Source: Humulus lupulus
Lineage: Eukaryota; Streptophyta; Magnoliopsida; Rosales; Cannabaceae
Direction: 5' to 3'
Length of the DNA: 64,000 nt
Assembly: GCF_963169125.1 (NCBI RefSeq)
Contig: NC_084795.1
Location: 193,104,214 to 193,168,213, forward strand
In this document: piece by piece, positions 34,545 to 46,620 of the stretch
How positions within the stretch are numbered: position 1 is the first letter of the stretch
Layout of the letters: each line of letters begins with the position of its first letter
Notes under the pieces: model-generated
The model's database searches: none
The model's input: only the letters and a program-made list of their open reading frames with translations
What the model was told of the DNA's origin: nothing
Position numbers and translations under genes: made by a program

Positions 34545-36318
34545 TCGGGTACCCCGAGCCTTGAGGTAACCTTAGAGATTAAGTTAAATACAACAAAACT
34601 TAAGAAACAAACAGAACACTCTAAACCGACCCTTTTCCCTTCACATCTTGGTTTTCTTCTTTAACACTTTTCTCTAAGTTTAGCAAGGGAAGCTTTGGGT
34701 GGAAATTAGTCAAGACTAAGGAATTCAGTTGGGATTTAGGGGAGTTTGAAGCTTAGAGCTTAGGGAGCTGGTTTAGAGACTCAATCCAGCAAGGGTAAGT
34801 TTTAAATTACAAGGATTATCTTTGGAATTTCTGCTGGTTTTCTTAGAGTATGCATGGTTTGGATTCTAGTACTGGTTTTGATTGTTTTATGGGTGTGGGA
34901 ATTGGTTCTTGAGTTTGTTGGTATGTCTAAGTTGCATGAGTATGAATTCAGGGCTCAATTCTGAGGTTGGCGGTGATTTTGGTTGAGATATGTGGAGTTT
35001 GGCTCGAAGGAAATGCAAGGAAATGGTGTTTTTCTGGGTTTGGAGGCGAAGGCCACGACCCTAGGAGGGGCATGCCGCGGCCCGTGTGCACGCGAGGCCT
35101 TGGGAGGCCATGGTGCTCGAGGCGAGCCACGGCGGTTGGCCAAGCATGCCACGGCCTGTGCGTGTTCCATGGAATTGTTAGCCTCTATTTTGAGGCTAGC
35201 CACGGCGCATGTGGGGTTGGGCTGCGGTCCTAGTTCAAGGTGGAGGGTGACTTGAGGATTTTGACTTGGGAACCTAACTAATAAGGCTCGGGAAGGATTT
35301 TATCACCCGGATTGATAGAATTCAAGGTCCTGGAGATTAGAATTATGGCTTGAAGTTATTTAACGGATTAGAACTTAATGAGTGAATATTGTTAATGCGT
35401 TGTGACTAGGGTTTCGGCGAGGCTTGGGTTAGGAGACTGTGCTCGGGACATCGGTGCTTGGAAAGCCCGGGACTCAGGTAAGAAAACCACTGCTCCAATA
35501 GAGCTTGTATGCAGGGAAGAGCCTTATATGATTGTATTGCAGGGCGTAGCCCTTTGATTGAATTTGTTCATGTTCAGTATATGCTTTATTATGCTATGAA
35601 TGTAAATGTGTAAATGTTTGGCAAGAGCCGGGAACAATGTAGGCTGAGGTCGGCAAGGCCGGGAACGGCAAGGGGTCGGGAATGGTGTTAGGCATGTAGA
35701 GTGCAAGGCCGAGTGCGGCATGGGGTCTGGTGCAGCATTTAGGACGAGGAGTGCGAGTTGCCAGGGTGAGACCCTTAAGGATACCTGGGATATCCTTACG
35801 GTGTGGACCGCGAACCCAGGGCTTGGTAAAGCGCCTGGGATGACATGGCTGTATGTGTTTAGCTTATTGGTGGCCTGTTTTTATGCTAAGTATTTGTTAT
35901 GCATATGTTTTTTGCTTGTGAGGGTTTTCTTGCTGAGCTTCAGTTCACGGGTGCTCTGTGGTGCAAGTAAGGGCAAGGGAAAAGTCGACCAACCATGAGT
36001 ACGGAGAGCATGAAGCGGCATGTACATGTTTGGCCTACCTGGCTGCCACAGCCAGTGGTTTTGAGAGATGATTGTATTAAAACCTAGATTTTGTCGTCTA
36101 GCCGACTTTGTTGTACGTATATGCTGTAAATATTTTTAAACGGTATTATGGGATCCCAAATGTTAAACACTTTATGATTTTCAGTAAATGGAATTATTTT
36201 CAAAGTTTATAACTCTGGATATGATTTAGTTACACTTTTGACCTAAAACCTCGATTAGCGAGTTAAATGCACGTTTTAAACTCACTTAGTAATGACCCTA
36301 AGGAAGTAGGGAGTTACA
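34545..36318 (+). repeat. 5'-truncated gypsy LTR (L4) of element G4
   Basis: Similarity to LTR L3 (opposite strand) starts near the GAGCCTTGAGGTAA block and runs to GGGAGTTACA at 36318, where the element interior begins. The first few hundred bases of the LTR are missing and replaced by the unclassified segment. The conserved splice-like blocks are present (CTCAGGTAAGAAAACC near 35474; 35920-35972, with the second site mutated to GCAAGTAAGG), and TGGGATCCCA is near 36148. Confidence 0.82.
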
Positions 36319-36321
36319 ACT

Positions 36322-36333
36322 TGGTATTAGAGC
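36322..36333 (+). promoter_or_regulatory. Primer-binding site of G4 (initiator Met-tRNA type)
   Basis: TGGTATTAGAGC starts 4 bp after the LTR end; the canonical plant Met-tRNA site is TGGTATCAGAGC (one C-to-T change). Confidence 0.8.
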
Positions 36334-36612
36334 GAGCCAAGGTTTATGGTTCTAGAGATTGACCGAACATGTACGCTCGCTGTCAATGACAAGCTCGACT
36401 CAGGGTTGGTTGGTATGATTGACTAATATGCCTTAATATGTGCTTGAATGCCCTGTTTGCCTGCTTATTTCTTAGAGAGCATGATGAATGAGTTAAGATA
36501 TGCATGATGCCAGGGCATGGCCCATTGTGTGTTATATGCTATCTTTACGTTATGTGAATTACTGTTTGTGGTTGGCTGATGAGTTTGGGAGGTGGTTTTG
36601 GATGTTGTTATC

Positions 36613-37656
36613 ATGCCTAATGAGCAGCATCGTTGGTTGAGGATGACAACCAGGGTCAGGACCCTCTACCTGCTCCACGAAATTGGCAAGAGATTTTTGC
36701 AGAAATGGAAGCAAGGCTGCAACGAATAGAGGAAAAACTTAGCCAGCTGAGGCAGCAGGCCCCTCCACAGGTTACAGGGTTTCCGATTCCGCAGGTTATG
36801 GTGCCAAGTGGGAACCTTCATATAAGAGGTTCAGGAAACAACATCCTCCCACCTTTGAAGGTGGATCAGACCCACTGCGAGCAGAGCAATGGATAAATAT
36901 GATTTCCTAAATTCTGGATTTTATGAGGGTTGAGGGAAATGAGAGGGTAGCTTGTGCTAGCTATATGTTCAGAGAGGATGCCTGCATCTAGTAGGACGTC
37001 GTAGTTTAGAGAAGGAACGTAAAAGTTATGACTTGAGAAGAGTTCAAAAGCATATTCAATGAAAAGTATTACAGTGTGGCAGTTTGAGCTGCGAAGGTCG
37101 ACGAGTTCATCAACCTAACTCAGAATCGGTTGACTGTGACTGAGTATGCTTTGAGATTTGATAGATTGGCGAAGTTTGTGCCAGATCTAGTGTCGACTGA
37201 TGTGGCAAGAAGAGACAGATTCATATGGGGTTTGAATGTTATTACTGCTCGTGATGTGAAGATTAACTTGGATCCAGAGACTACTACTTATGCTCAGGTT
37301 GTAGACAAGGCCCTTACAACTGAGGGGGTCGAGGATCAGATCTGGAAGGAAAGTGTTGTTAGGCGCGATGCTAGGAGGACAGTGCCTCCTTCTATTGGAT
37401 CTAGTTGGGGTGGTGGCTCTAGTGAGCAGAAGAGGAAGGCCCTAGATTTCTTTGTTCCTCCCAGTTTAGATAAGAGGGCACGAGGTGCTTCTACTGGCCG
37501 TCAGGGTGGAAGTGACAACTGGAGGAGTTTTCCAGTGTGTCCACGGTGTAGACGTCGACACCAGAGTGAGTGCATGATTAGGGCCTGCTTTGTCTGTGGG
37601 AGTGCCAGTCATCTGAAGAGGGACTACCCTCAAATTAAGAAAGAGGAGCTGAAGTA
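36613..37656 (+). pseudogene. G4 gag (chromovirus-type)
   Basis: The start is placed at ATG 36613 by alignment with G6 (61030). There is a frameshift within 20 bp, several stops between 36890 and 37110, and an open stretch 37130-37657. It shows the retrotransposon gag segment ([20 protein letters not shown]) and a zinc knuckle CFVCGSASHLKRDY whose last Cys is Tyr (G to A). G5 and G6 keep all three Cys. It ends in TAG before the protease region, where a sense codon is expected. Confidence 0.85.
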
Positions 37657-37979
37657 GAGTGACAGTCTCACTCCTGCCAGGGTATTTACTTTGACTCAGA
37701 CTGAGGCAGAGGCTAGCCCCTCGGTTGTGACAGGTCAGATTTCTAGTGCTGGATCTTCTTATACTGCATTGCTTGATTTGGGAGCAACTCGCTCGTTTGT
37801 GTCTGCTAGAGTGATAGATCAGCCGTGTAGACCTAGTGTGTTGTATGCTAGGGGTTTTCAGACTATATTGCCAACTGGGGAATTAGTAGTCTCTAGAAGA
37901 TAGATTAGAGCTTTACCAGTAGAGGTAGGTGGTAGGGAGTTGTTTGCTAATATGATTGAATTTGCGATGGATGACTTCG
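37657..37979 (+). pseudogene. G4 protease fragment, fused to satellite
   Basis: Retropepsin segment SSYTALLDLGATRSFVSARV; the active-site DSG triad is changed to DLG. One in-frame TAG follows LVVSRR (37901). The frame stops being retroviral after MDDFD at about 37979, where the sequence becomes satellite. GACAT is shared by both sides of the junction. RT, RNase H, integrase and the 3' LTR are absent. Confidence 0.85.
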
Positions 37980-39195
37980 ACATACTTGGTTCGGGTTGTT
38001 CAAACCCAAATGGGACCCAAGGCCCAGTGCCTAGTCCCAACTCGGACATGCTTCGTCCAGGGGGTTTAAAACCAAATGGTATGCAAGGCCCAATACCTAG
38101 TCCCATCCCGAACATACATGGTCTGGGATGTTCAAACTCAAATGGGACGCAAGTACCAATGCCTATTCCCATGCTGGATATGCTTGGTCTGGGTGGTTTT
38201 AAACCAAATGGGATGCAAGGCCCAATGCCTAGTCTCATCCAGGACATGCTTGGTCTAAGGGATTTAAAACCATGTGGGACGCAAGGCCGAATGACTAGTC
38301 CCATCGCGGACATGCTTGGTCTAGGGGGTTTACAACCAAATGTGACGAAAGGAACAAAGCCTAGTCCCATCCCGGACATACATGGTCCGAGAGGTTCAAA
38401 CCCAAATGCGACGCAAGGCCCAATGCCTAGTCCCATCTCAGACATACATGGTCTAGGAGATTCAAACCCAAATGGGATGCAAGGTGCAATGCCCAGTCCC
38501 ATCCCCAACTTGAATGGCTAGGGAGGTTCAAAAACCAAATGGGACGCAAGGAACAATGCCTAGTCCCATTCTGGACATGCTTGGTTCGGGGGTTTAAAAC
38601 CAAATGGGACGCAAGGCACAATGCCTAGTATCAGCCAGGACATACATGGTCTGGGAGGTTCAAACCCAAATGGGACGCAAGGCCCAATGCCTAGTCCCTT
38701 CTCGGGCATACATGTCTGGGAGTTTCAAACCCAATTTGGACGCAAGGCCCAATGCCTAGTCCCATCCTGGACATGCCTTGTCAGGGGGGTATAAAACCAA
38801 ATGGGACGCAAGGCACAAAGCTGAGTCTCATCCCCAACATGTATGGTCTGGGAGGTTTAAAAACCAAATGGGAGGGAAGGCCCAATGCCTAGACCCATCA
38901 CGGACATGCTTGGTTTAAAACCAAATGGTGCGCAAGGCCCAATGCCTAGTCCCATCCCGACCCTACATGGTCGCGGAGGTTCAAACCCAAATGGGACGCA
39001 AGGACCAATGCCTATTCCCATCCTGGACATGCTTGGTCTGGGGGTTTAAAACCAAATGGGATGCAAGGCCCAATGCCTAGTCTCATCCCGGACATGCTTA
39101 GTCCAGGGGATTTAAAACCAAGTGGGACACTAGGCCGAATGACTAGTCCTATTGCAAACATGCTTGGTCCGGGGAGTTTACAATCAAATGTGACG
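37979..39195. repeat. 66-bp satellite array, block 4
   Basis: About 18 monomers between the broken G4 element and the Tat composite. It includes the variants GGCCGAATGACTAGTCC (38286, 39131) and CCAAGTGGGAC. One unit near 38910-38930 is shortened. It ends at GTGAC/GCGAACTCC, the junction with the Tat antisense gene. Confidence 0.95.
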
Positions 39196-39499
39196 CGAAC
39201 TCCTCGTCGAGCGGTGTGCAGCTCGACTCGCCCTCGAGGGGAGGTCGGGCAACAAGAGCTCTCGTCCCTATTTCTATGTTGCGGGACAGTAAGATCTTGT
39301 TGACCTTCCCCTGAGTTGTGTCCTTCGAGACAATCCTCTCGGCCTCGAAGAAGGCGTCAGGTCCCACCTCGACCTCTTTCTCCACGGTGGGACCGAAGAG
39401 GGGGATAAGGGAATCGGCTACCACCTCCTTCCCCTTGCTGGCCTGTTGAGACGACGAGCTGGCGGAACTCTTCTTGGGAATGTTCTTCCTGGGTCCCAT
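39196..39499 (-). pseudogene. 5' fragment of a Tat antisense gene
   Basis: Start ATG at 39499, with the same GCGACCAG/ATG leader context as the other copies. About 100 codons (MGPRKN, Ser-rich, KGKEV, VEKEVEVGPDAFFEAERIVSK, ending PLDEEFA) match exon 1 of the gene at 57044-56369. The frame then runs into satellite, so exons 1 (rest) to 4 are missing. Confidence 0.88.
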
Positions 39500-40489
39500 C
39501 TGGTCGCCTAACGAACAAAGATGAAGAAAATTTAGAAAGACGACCTAAGCATAAGAAAGGGAATCTAGCACGAGGAATGATTTTCCTTACACGGGCTGAG
39601 GTAATCTCAGCCCGCGGTGAGTGAGGCCACGCGGTTCTATGAACACGTGCCTATGCTCCCAATGGGTCCCCAATCGCTCGAGATCCGTGTGTCAAGAGGG
39701 TCAGGATAATGCTTGCCTAGGAGGGAAAGTTTCAAAAAGCAAAAACCGCCTGGGAAGCGTGGCCCCTAAACTACCCAGTTTTGCACCCCAGAAACTTGTT
39801 GCCTTCCCTTCTCCAAACAGGCATTTCAAGAGATTACCCAGAAAAATCTCCCCATAATTATCTTGTCCTATGCGTTATGTTCCTAAGCATTCTTTCCTAT
39901 GGTCGATACCCCTAGAGTAAAAAACAAAAAAAAACCTACAGTGTGCAACTAAAAAAGGAGTCTACCTAAACAAAAAGAAAACGGAAACATTTGAACATGC
40001 AGCAGGCAGAAGTTTTTGCTGTATGAAAGTCGAAAAGGGCGTTGAAGTCGGAGTCCTGGTGGAGCCTTTAGAACTGGAGTCACGGAGAAACCTTTGTATC
40101 TAAAACTCAGGGACTTCTGGGACGATAACCGGAAGGAAAATGGGTTTTGAGGCTAAGAAGAGAGAAGATGAGGGAAATTTTCAAATAAAGGGTGGCTCAT
40201 GCGAAAGGTGGCCAACCTTATATATACGTAAAAGGCAAAGGAACAAGGGCCGTTCGATCGTCTTAATGCGAGATACGAGGGTCACAACTCGAAAGACGAA
40301 ACGACAGCCGGAGATAGACTAGGGCATTTAATGCGATTCTTGGAAGACGGACCTTCACCAACCACGATGCTCCACGTATCCGATACTAGCGCAATAAGCA
40401 GAACATGAAGAGTCGACAAGGAAGTCTAAAAGCCCCCGCTGTGGCCCCAAGTGACGTCACATGCCATGAGCAGGGGCTTGGGGGGAAAA
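39500..40489 (-). other. Leader and promoter region of the Tat antisense fragment
   Basis: Non-coding Tat sequence between the antisense start and LTR A. It has a TAG acceptor just before GCGACCAG-ATG, a TATA box at 40217-40224 (minus strand) and, next to the LTR, the polypurine tract GGGGCTTGGGGGGAAAA (40473-40489, plus strand). Homologous to 57045-57954, which lacks the TATA segment. Confidence 0.65.
40217..40224 (-). promoter_or_regulatory. TATA box for the Tat antisense fragment
   Basis: TATATAAG on the minus strand, followed by GTTGGCC, about 720 bp upstream of the ATG at 39499. It corresponds in position to the Tat1 box at 12652. Confidence 0.55.
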
Positions 40490-41266
40490 TGTACGCCCTA
40501 AACATCCACGGGTTATTAGCGAGCTGGAAAAGGGCATAATTCTATCAGCCGCGTGGTGGCCTCCTACCCGGAACTGTTGTTACGAGTCTCCACCTCTTTA
40601 GCTCGAGGTTGTCAAAGGTTTATTAAGAATACTCAAAGGCATCAAGTCAGCAGTGTGGGCACCACGAGCTGGAAGTACATGAGGCTCGAGGTACGACATA
40701 GAGCTGACACCCCCGACCATTTATGAAGTCAACCACGCAATGTAAACGTGGGCATATCAGGCATCATGTGTCTACTCCATTCCTGAATTCTTGGACACGC
40801 AACATAAACATGCATGTTCAGGCACCCCACGACTGGTTTGGGCCATGCGGCCCATTATCCCCCTTACCTATTTATTAGACAACAATTCATTGTCAGGTTT
40901 TAAGAATTAATCATAAGTGTCATAGAAGTGACATGATGGGTAAGAAGGTCACGGGATGACCTCCTTTGCCAACACCCAGGTGTCCTCTCGCTATAAATAT
41001 GGACACCCTGGGCGTTGCAAGGGGTTAGCATCTAGTTTGTAAAGAAACACCATATAAGGAATACGAGAGTTATATCAATAATATTGACTGGTGGACTAGA
41101 GGGATTTTCACCTTCGAACCACCTAAAAGGAAAGTAGTTATAACCTTCCCCTATACTAATTTCCTTAGTTTGGAATATAAATATTTACATATTACGGTTC
41201 ATCATCTAGCACTAATCCATCCTATTTATTTGTATAATTATCTATTGCCAAAGAACTGCGTCAACA
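40490..41266 (+). repeat. Tat composite LTR A
   Basis: 777 bp, TGTACGCCC to GCGTCAACA, with a polypurine tract on its left and the conserved GTTTGGTGCTTTCATTGAGA on its right. The LTR promoter box TATAAATA lies near 40992-41000. It serves as 3' LTR of the left fragment and 5' LTR of the main internal region. Confidence 0.92.
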
Positions 41267-42275
41267 GTTTGGTGCTTTCATTGAGAGCTGTTTAGATTGG
41301 TGCTATTGCAGAAACCCAACCATGGTGGTTACTCGCTCGAAGCATGGTATTGAAGTGGATCAACGTGATGGGCAGGAAGCCCACCATGTAGCCATATCCG
41401 ATAGCAAAATCCTGAGGTTCAGCAGCGACCGGGAAAGCTGCCAATGGCTAGGGCGACACTAGAAGTTCGGCTCCCCGGCAGCCCAATCCGAACCCGGATT
41501 TCTACACGACAGTAGAAATGGAAAATGCACAGTTGAGGAGTCAGCTGTCGAAAGCAAACAGGCAGATCGAAGAGGTCATGGCCCAATTACCCCCTCTTAC
41601 AACCGACGCTAATGTCAGAAAGAGTCATAGTGGGACTCATAAGTCCCGCCGGGGTAACCGATCCAGGCTCAGTCGGTCGGCCAGAACCTCGACATCGAAT
41701 TCTACTCCCACGTCACACCACTAGGAAACTGTGTTTGAAGAACTTCCTAGGGCCAATCAGCAATTCAACCGATCGATTTGGACCTCAACTTCTTGCTCGA
41801 TTCCACCCTCGAGTGCACCCATGAGGACCCGAGGCAGCTCACGAAGGAGATCTGGAGAGGGCTCGCGATGACTGCCAACCCCGGCCAGCCGTCCTGCACC
41901 ACGATCAGACCACCGAGCGCAGGACGCGGGGGATTGTAGAACGGAGCAGCTGCGACCTAGCTTAATTCGCCCTGACGGGACTAGGATCGCGTCACCAGTT
42001 AAGCATCCCCCATCACCAATAAGATACCCGTCTCCTCTCCGCCCAGTCCAAGACATTCCAGCTCATGGGAGTAGCAGGAGAAACCCTCCTTCCGCCGGAC
42101 CTTCCCATCGCAGTCGAGCGCCCAGGGAAATCTCAGATCCTCACCCTCAGCGGCGGGCTCCGAGTTTTTCAAATGGAAGTTACTGGACCGGGAGTCATCG
42201 AAGTGGCATGTCCGGCGAAGACCTGCGCCATCCTTTGAGTTCGGCTTAAAGCCCTCGGGCCACCCCGAGGGCCGA

Positions 42276-42647
42276 TGTGACGCCCCACGTCACTATGGCT
42301 GCTCTCTGGAATGACGACTGGCCCTACAAACCAAGACAAGTCTTTCCAGCGTGCTTTGTCCTCACTCGCACACTTTTTGGGAAAACTTCCCAGGAGGTCA
42401 CCCATCCCTAGATTACTCCAGGCCAAGCACGCTTAACCATGGAGTTCTCAAGTGATGGGCTACCGAAAAGAAGATGCACCTTCCTGATATAGGTAGTACC
42501 TATCAATCCGTTTAAGCCCTCTTCAACTGTGTAGTCCCATACCTACACAGTCTTAGAATCATCACACTTGACCTTCCCCAGGCGGTGTGGGATTGCACAG
42601 CTTACCCGGTCTTTCCCCTTACGGATCACGGGATTCTGACTGTCACA
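42276..42647 (-). mobile_element. Cassandra-type solo LTR carrying a 5S rRNA-like domain
   Basis: A 372-bp LTR, TGTGACGCCCC to CTGTCACA on the plus strand, flanked by a perfect target duplication GCCGA (42271-42275 and 42648-42652) inside Tat gag. On the minus strand it contains GGTTAAGCGTGCTTGG and GGGATGGGTGACC, the box A and box C internal promoter motifs of plant 5S rRNA, which is the hallmark of Cassandra TRIM elements. No internal domain or second LTR remains, so it is a solo LTR. Confidence 0.92.
42375..42480 (-). ncRNA. 5S rRNA-like domain within the Cassandra LTR
   Basis: The minus strand from about 42480 (GGTGCATC) to 42378 (GGAAGTTTTCC) matches the 5S order: box A (GTTAAGCGTGCTTGG), intermediate region, box C (GGATGGGTGACCTCCTGGGAAG). 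The 5' third is diverged and there is no TTTT terminator directly after it. This is a transposon-borne Pol III promoter, not a functional 5S gene. Confidence 0.85.
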
Positions 42648-43887
42648 GCCGACCAACGAGATCGCCTCAACTCTCAGAGAGGAGACCCAGCTAGAAATGG
42701 TAGTCGTGCTCTCCAAGGGGAGGGTCTGTCGGAATTACGTGACAGCGGGAACGTCCCACATAACCTATCTCAAGATAGGAGGGACAATAACACGCCTAAC
42801 GCATATAATGGAATTAGAGCTGTTGAACAGCCCCAGAACAACCAAGGAAGTAAGGACCAAACCCTGGAGCATCTAGCTCAGATGGATGAGCTGATGAGGA
42901 AGCTCTTATCGGAAAAAGAAAAAGATGAGTACGACTCGGGGGACGAACTCGAGCTCTTCGCCTCTAGCATAGCATCCATGGCGTATCCACCTGGTTTTCG
43001 TATGCCTCACTTGTCCAAATTCAATGGAGATAGGGACCCGTCAGATCATTTGGGTATGTTCAACACCGTGATGATGGCTGACAACATTGGTCCCAAGCTG
43101 AGGTGTTTAATATTTCCTTCCACATTGACTGGACCGGCCAGGCAATGGTTCAAGCGGAATAAAAAACAGTCTGTCAGCTCATGGAAAACCTTTTCTGCTG
43201 ACTTCAAAAGGGCATTTCGAGCTTCTCAGGCTGCCCGCGTCAAAGCCGACACCCTGGCAAACGTAAGAAAACAGCCCGACGAACCTTTGAAAGCTTACCT
43301 GAACAGATTCGCAAACATCACGGCTCGAGCCAGGGATGCAGATGATAGTTCCAAGCTTATGGCCTTGAGGACTAGGATCCTTGTTGGAGGCGGACTCTGG
43401 GAAGAGATACAGAGAATAGGTGTCGGCACCGTGAATGAATTCCTAAATATGGCCCAGGGATGGATAAACCTCATTGGAGGCAAGCATCAGCCGTGGGAAC
43501 CAGCCAATCCTCTGATCAGCCCGCTGGAGTGGGAACGGATGTCGTGACAGCGACCCAAACCGTTACACAAAATAACCAATTTGGCGGAGGCAAGAGAAAA
43601 GGGAGCAGCGAGGGCGGCCAGCACGGCCCGAAGAAGACCAAGCCCATAGAAAAGTTTAATCCATTCTACATGACTTACACCGAGCTCACAAACACTAGGG
43701 AGAACATTTTCCTAGAAACTCTGATCGCCTCCCCTGGAAGAAGTCGGAGCCTTTGAAGCACCAGAAGGCTAAGCGGGACCCCTCCAAGTTTTGTCGATTC
43801 CACAACGACATTGGCCACAACACTGACGATTGTAGGCATCTGAAGTATGAGATCGAGACTCTCATCAGAGTCAGGCCTTTGGCTTAG

Positions 43888-44935
43888 TATGCGCGGAACA
43901 GAGTTCCCACCAGTCAACCAGCTCCAAAAGCTCCGATAAGTCAGTACGAGTCTCGGATAAATTTGGAAACCCTTCCTCCTGTGATGGGAGGAGAGATCTC
44001 CATGATCTCCAGAGGTCCCCATCTGGCTGACACGAGCAGAGGTGCCCAGAAGAGATGTGCCAATGAACTAAAAGCTCATAACGGAGTGGAGTTCGTCCCA
44101 GAGCAGCATTTACCCAAACAGCAACGACTGGAGAGGCAGCCAATCATATTCACCGAGGAAGATGCTAGTCACGTCCAGTTCCCTCATAATGACCCTCTGG
44201 TCATAGCCGCCTAGCTCGCCGACTGGAGAGTAAGGAGGATACTGATCGACAATGGGAGCTCGGTGAACCTGCTGTTCCGGTCTACGCTGGAAAAGATGGG
44301 TTTATATGCCACCGAGTTGAAAGCCACCTCCACGATGCTGTATGGATTTTCTGGTGAAGGGTCGGCAGCAATAGGAATAATCGAGCTGGTGATCACCTTG
44401 GGAGAGGGACCCTGGACTGTCTCAAAACTCCTCGAGTTTGTGGTCATCGATTGTCCCGCCGCATACAATGATATTTTGGGCCGACCTACATTGATAGCGT
44501 TTGAAGCCATAACCTCCATCCGCCACCTCGCGCTAAACTTCCCCTCTTCCACGGGGATATGCACGGTCCGAGGAGATCAGCTTGCTGCCAGGGAATGCTA
44601 TAGCATTTCTATGAAGGGAAAAACAAAACCTGGGCAGCAGACGATGACCATCCAGGGCGGGAGTGAGGAATCTCAGGAAATTGTGCCTAGTCCTGAGATT
44701 GAAAAACCTCAGAATGCCAAAGGGAAGGATATCATCTTAAATAATGATATCGACCCCAGAATAGGCGAGGATAGATCCGAGCTTCAGACCATCGAAGAGC
44801 TCGAGGAGATAGCTATCGACCCACCAGACCCCTCGAAGGTTGTAAAGCTCGGGAAAAATCTATGTAGCGAAAGGAAGGCGGAGCTGATTAGGTTTCTGCG
44901 AGAAAATCTAGATGTGTTCGCCTGGTCTCATGGAG
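43888..44935 (+). pseudogene. Tat composite protease region
   Basis: Follows the gag stop in frame. The active site ILIDNGSSVN (about 44245-44275) is intact, unlike Tat1, and the second segment YNDILGRPTLIAFEA is intact. A TAG at about 44214 precedes the active site. The acidic linker leads into RT without a stop. Confidence 0.88.
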
Positions 44936-46620
44936 ACATGATAGGGATCAGTACGAGCATCATAATGTACACCCTCCACTTGGATAAAAACATGCCTGCA
45001 AAGTCCCAGAAAGAAACGCGCCTAGGAACGACCCGAGATGAGGCCCTAGAAGAGGAAGTAGCCCGAATCTTAAAGTGCGGCTTTATCCACGAAGCAAATT
45101 TCCTGATCTGGGTCGCTAATCCTGTGTTGGTCCCGAAGCCCAATGGGAAATGGCGGACCTGCATCGACTTTTCCGATCTAAACAAAGCCTACCCCAAAGA
45201 TTGCTTCCCCTTGCCAAGGATTGACCAATTGGTAGATGCCACAGCGGGGCACGAGCTCATGTATTTTATGGATGCATACTCGGGCTATAACCAGATAACC
45301 ATGAATCAAGCAGACCAGGAACACACTAGCTTCATGACCCCAACTAACGTTTACTGTTACAAGGTCATGCCTTTCAGGCTGAAAAACGCAGGAGCTATGT
45401 ACTAGAGGTTGGTAAATAGGATGTTTACCAATCAGATCGGGAAAAATATGGAAGTGTATGTTGACGACATGTTGGTCAAGTCGAAAACTGCTGATAACCA
45501 TGTCTCCAATCTAGAGGAATGCTTCAAGATTTTGAGAGAATACGGCATGAGGCTAAACCCCAAAAAGTGTACCTTCGGGGTCGCGTCAGGAAAATTCCTG
45601 GGTTTCATTGTCAATACCAAAGAAATAGAAGCGCACCCAGATAAGATCAGGTCGCTACTCGAGATTCCCTCACCCCGTTCGCGAAAAGACATTCAAAGTC
45701 TGACAGGAAGGGTGGCGGCCCTTAATTGGTTTATTTATAAATCTACTGACAAGTGTTTGCCATTCTACAACCTGCTCCGGGGAAATAAAAAATTTGAGTG
45801 GACCGAGGAATGCGAACGTGCCTTCCTCTACCTAAAAGCGCATTTAGCCGAGCCACCCGTGTTATCCAAACCGACGGCAGGATAACCTCTTTTCCTTTAC
45901 CTAGCTGCCACGGAAGATGCAGCTAGCGCCGTATTAGTCCGCGAAGAAAACCGATCTCAAAAGCCAGTCTATTACATCAGCAAGAGACTTCTAGGAGCTT
46001 AATCCTGGTATTCGTTGATGGAAAAGATGGCTTTCTGCCTTATTACGGCCTCCCGAAAGCTCAGGTCGTATTTTTAGTCCCACTCAATACACGTCATTAC
46101 TGATCAGCCTTCAAGGCAGGTTTTGCATAAACCTGAAGCATCGGGGCGTCTGTTGAAGTGGGCTATCGAGCTGAGCCAATTTGAGATACTGTACATATCG
46201 CGAACTGCAATAAAAAGCCAGGCCCTGGCTAATTTTGTGGCAAAATGTAAAGGGTTCCGAGAAGACCCGGTAGAAGAGTCAGCTTAGGCCTCATGGAGGG
46301 TCTTCGTAGATGGCTCGTCTAATGAGAATGACTCTGAGGCTGGAATCATATTGATTTCCCCAGAGGAACATTGATTCCACTCGAATTTACGGTTCAGATT
46401 CAAAGCGTCCAACAACGAGGCCGAATACAAAGCTTTATTGGCTGGGCTAAGGGTGGCCCAGAAGCTGAGGGCCAGCTCCGTTCAGTGTTACAATGATTCC
46501 CAGCTCGTGGTAAACCAAGTCTTAGGAGAATACCAAGCACGGGGAACCAAGATGGCTGCTTACCTGTCCAAGGTAAAGAAAGAACTATCCGCATTTGAGT
46601 GTGGCTCAATCGAGCAGATA
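44936..46620 (+). pseudogene. Tat composite RT, RNase H and second RNase H-like domain
   Basis: RT motifs: NPVLVPKPNGKWRTCIDFSD, YVDD at 45457-45468. In-frame stops at about 45403 (CAG to TAG), 45883, 46000, 46075, 46287 and 46372 break RT and RNase H. The second RNase H-like domain starts VFVDGSSNEND (about 46300) and continues through NNEAEYKALLAGLRVA, then SDSQLVVNQVLGEYQ, where the Gln codon is intact but mutated to TAG in Tat1. Confidence 0.9.

Larger units (their letters stand above)
41322..43887 (+). pseudogene. Tat composite gag, interrupted by Cassandra LTR
   Basis: ATG at 41322, 56 bp after LTR A. There is a frameshift near 41400, then an open stretch from 41518 (MENAQLRSQL helix) and several stops. 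The Cassandra LTR (42276-42647) splits it. After that the frame is open to about 43470 with the capsid-like block MPHLSKFNGDRDPSDHLGMF and GPARQWFKRNKK, then frameshifts near 43470 and 43730. The Cys/His cluster KFCRFHNDIGHNTDDCRH is intact, and the frame ends RPLA-TAG (43885-43887). Confidence 0.85.

Noticed and set aside
42375..42480. Functional 5S rRNA gene
   Set aside because: It lies in an LTR with TG..CA ends and a target duplication, its 5' third is diverged, and no terminator follows.
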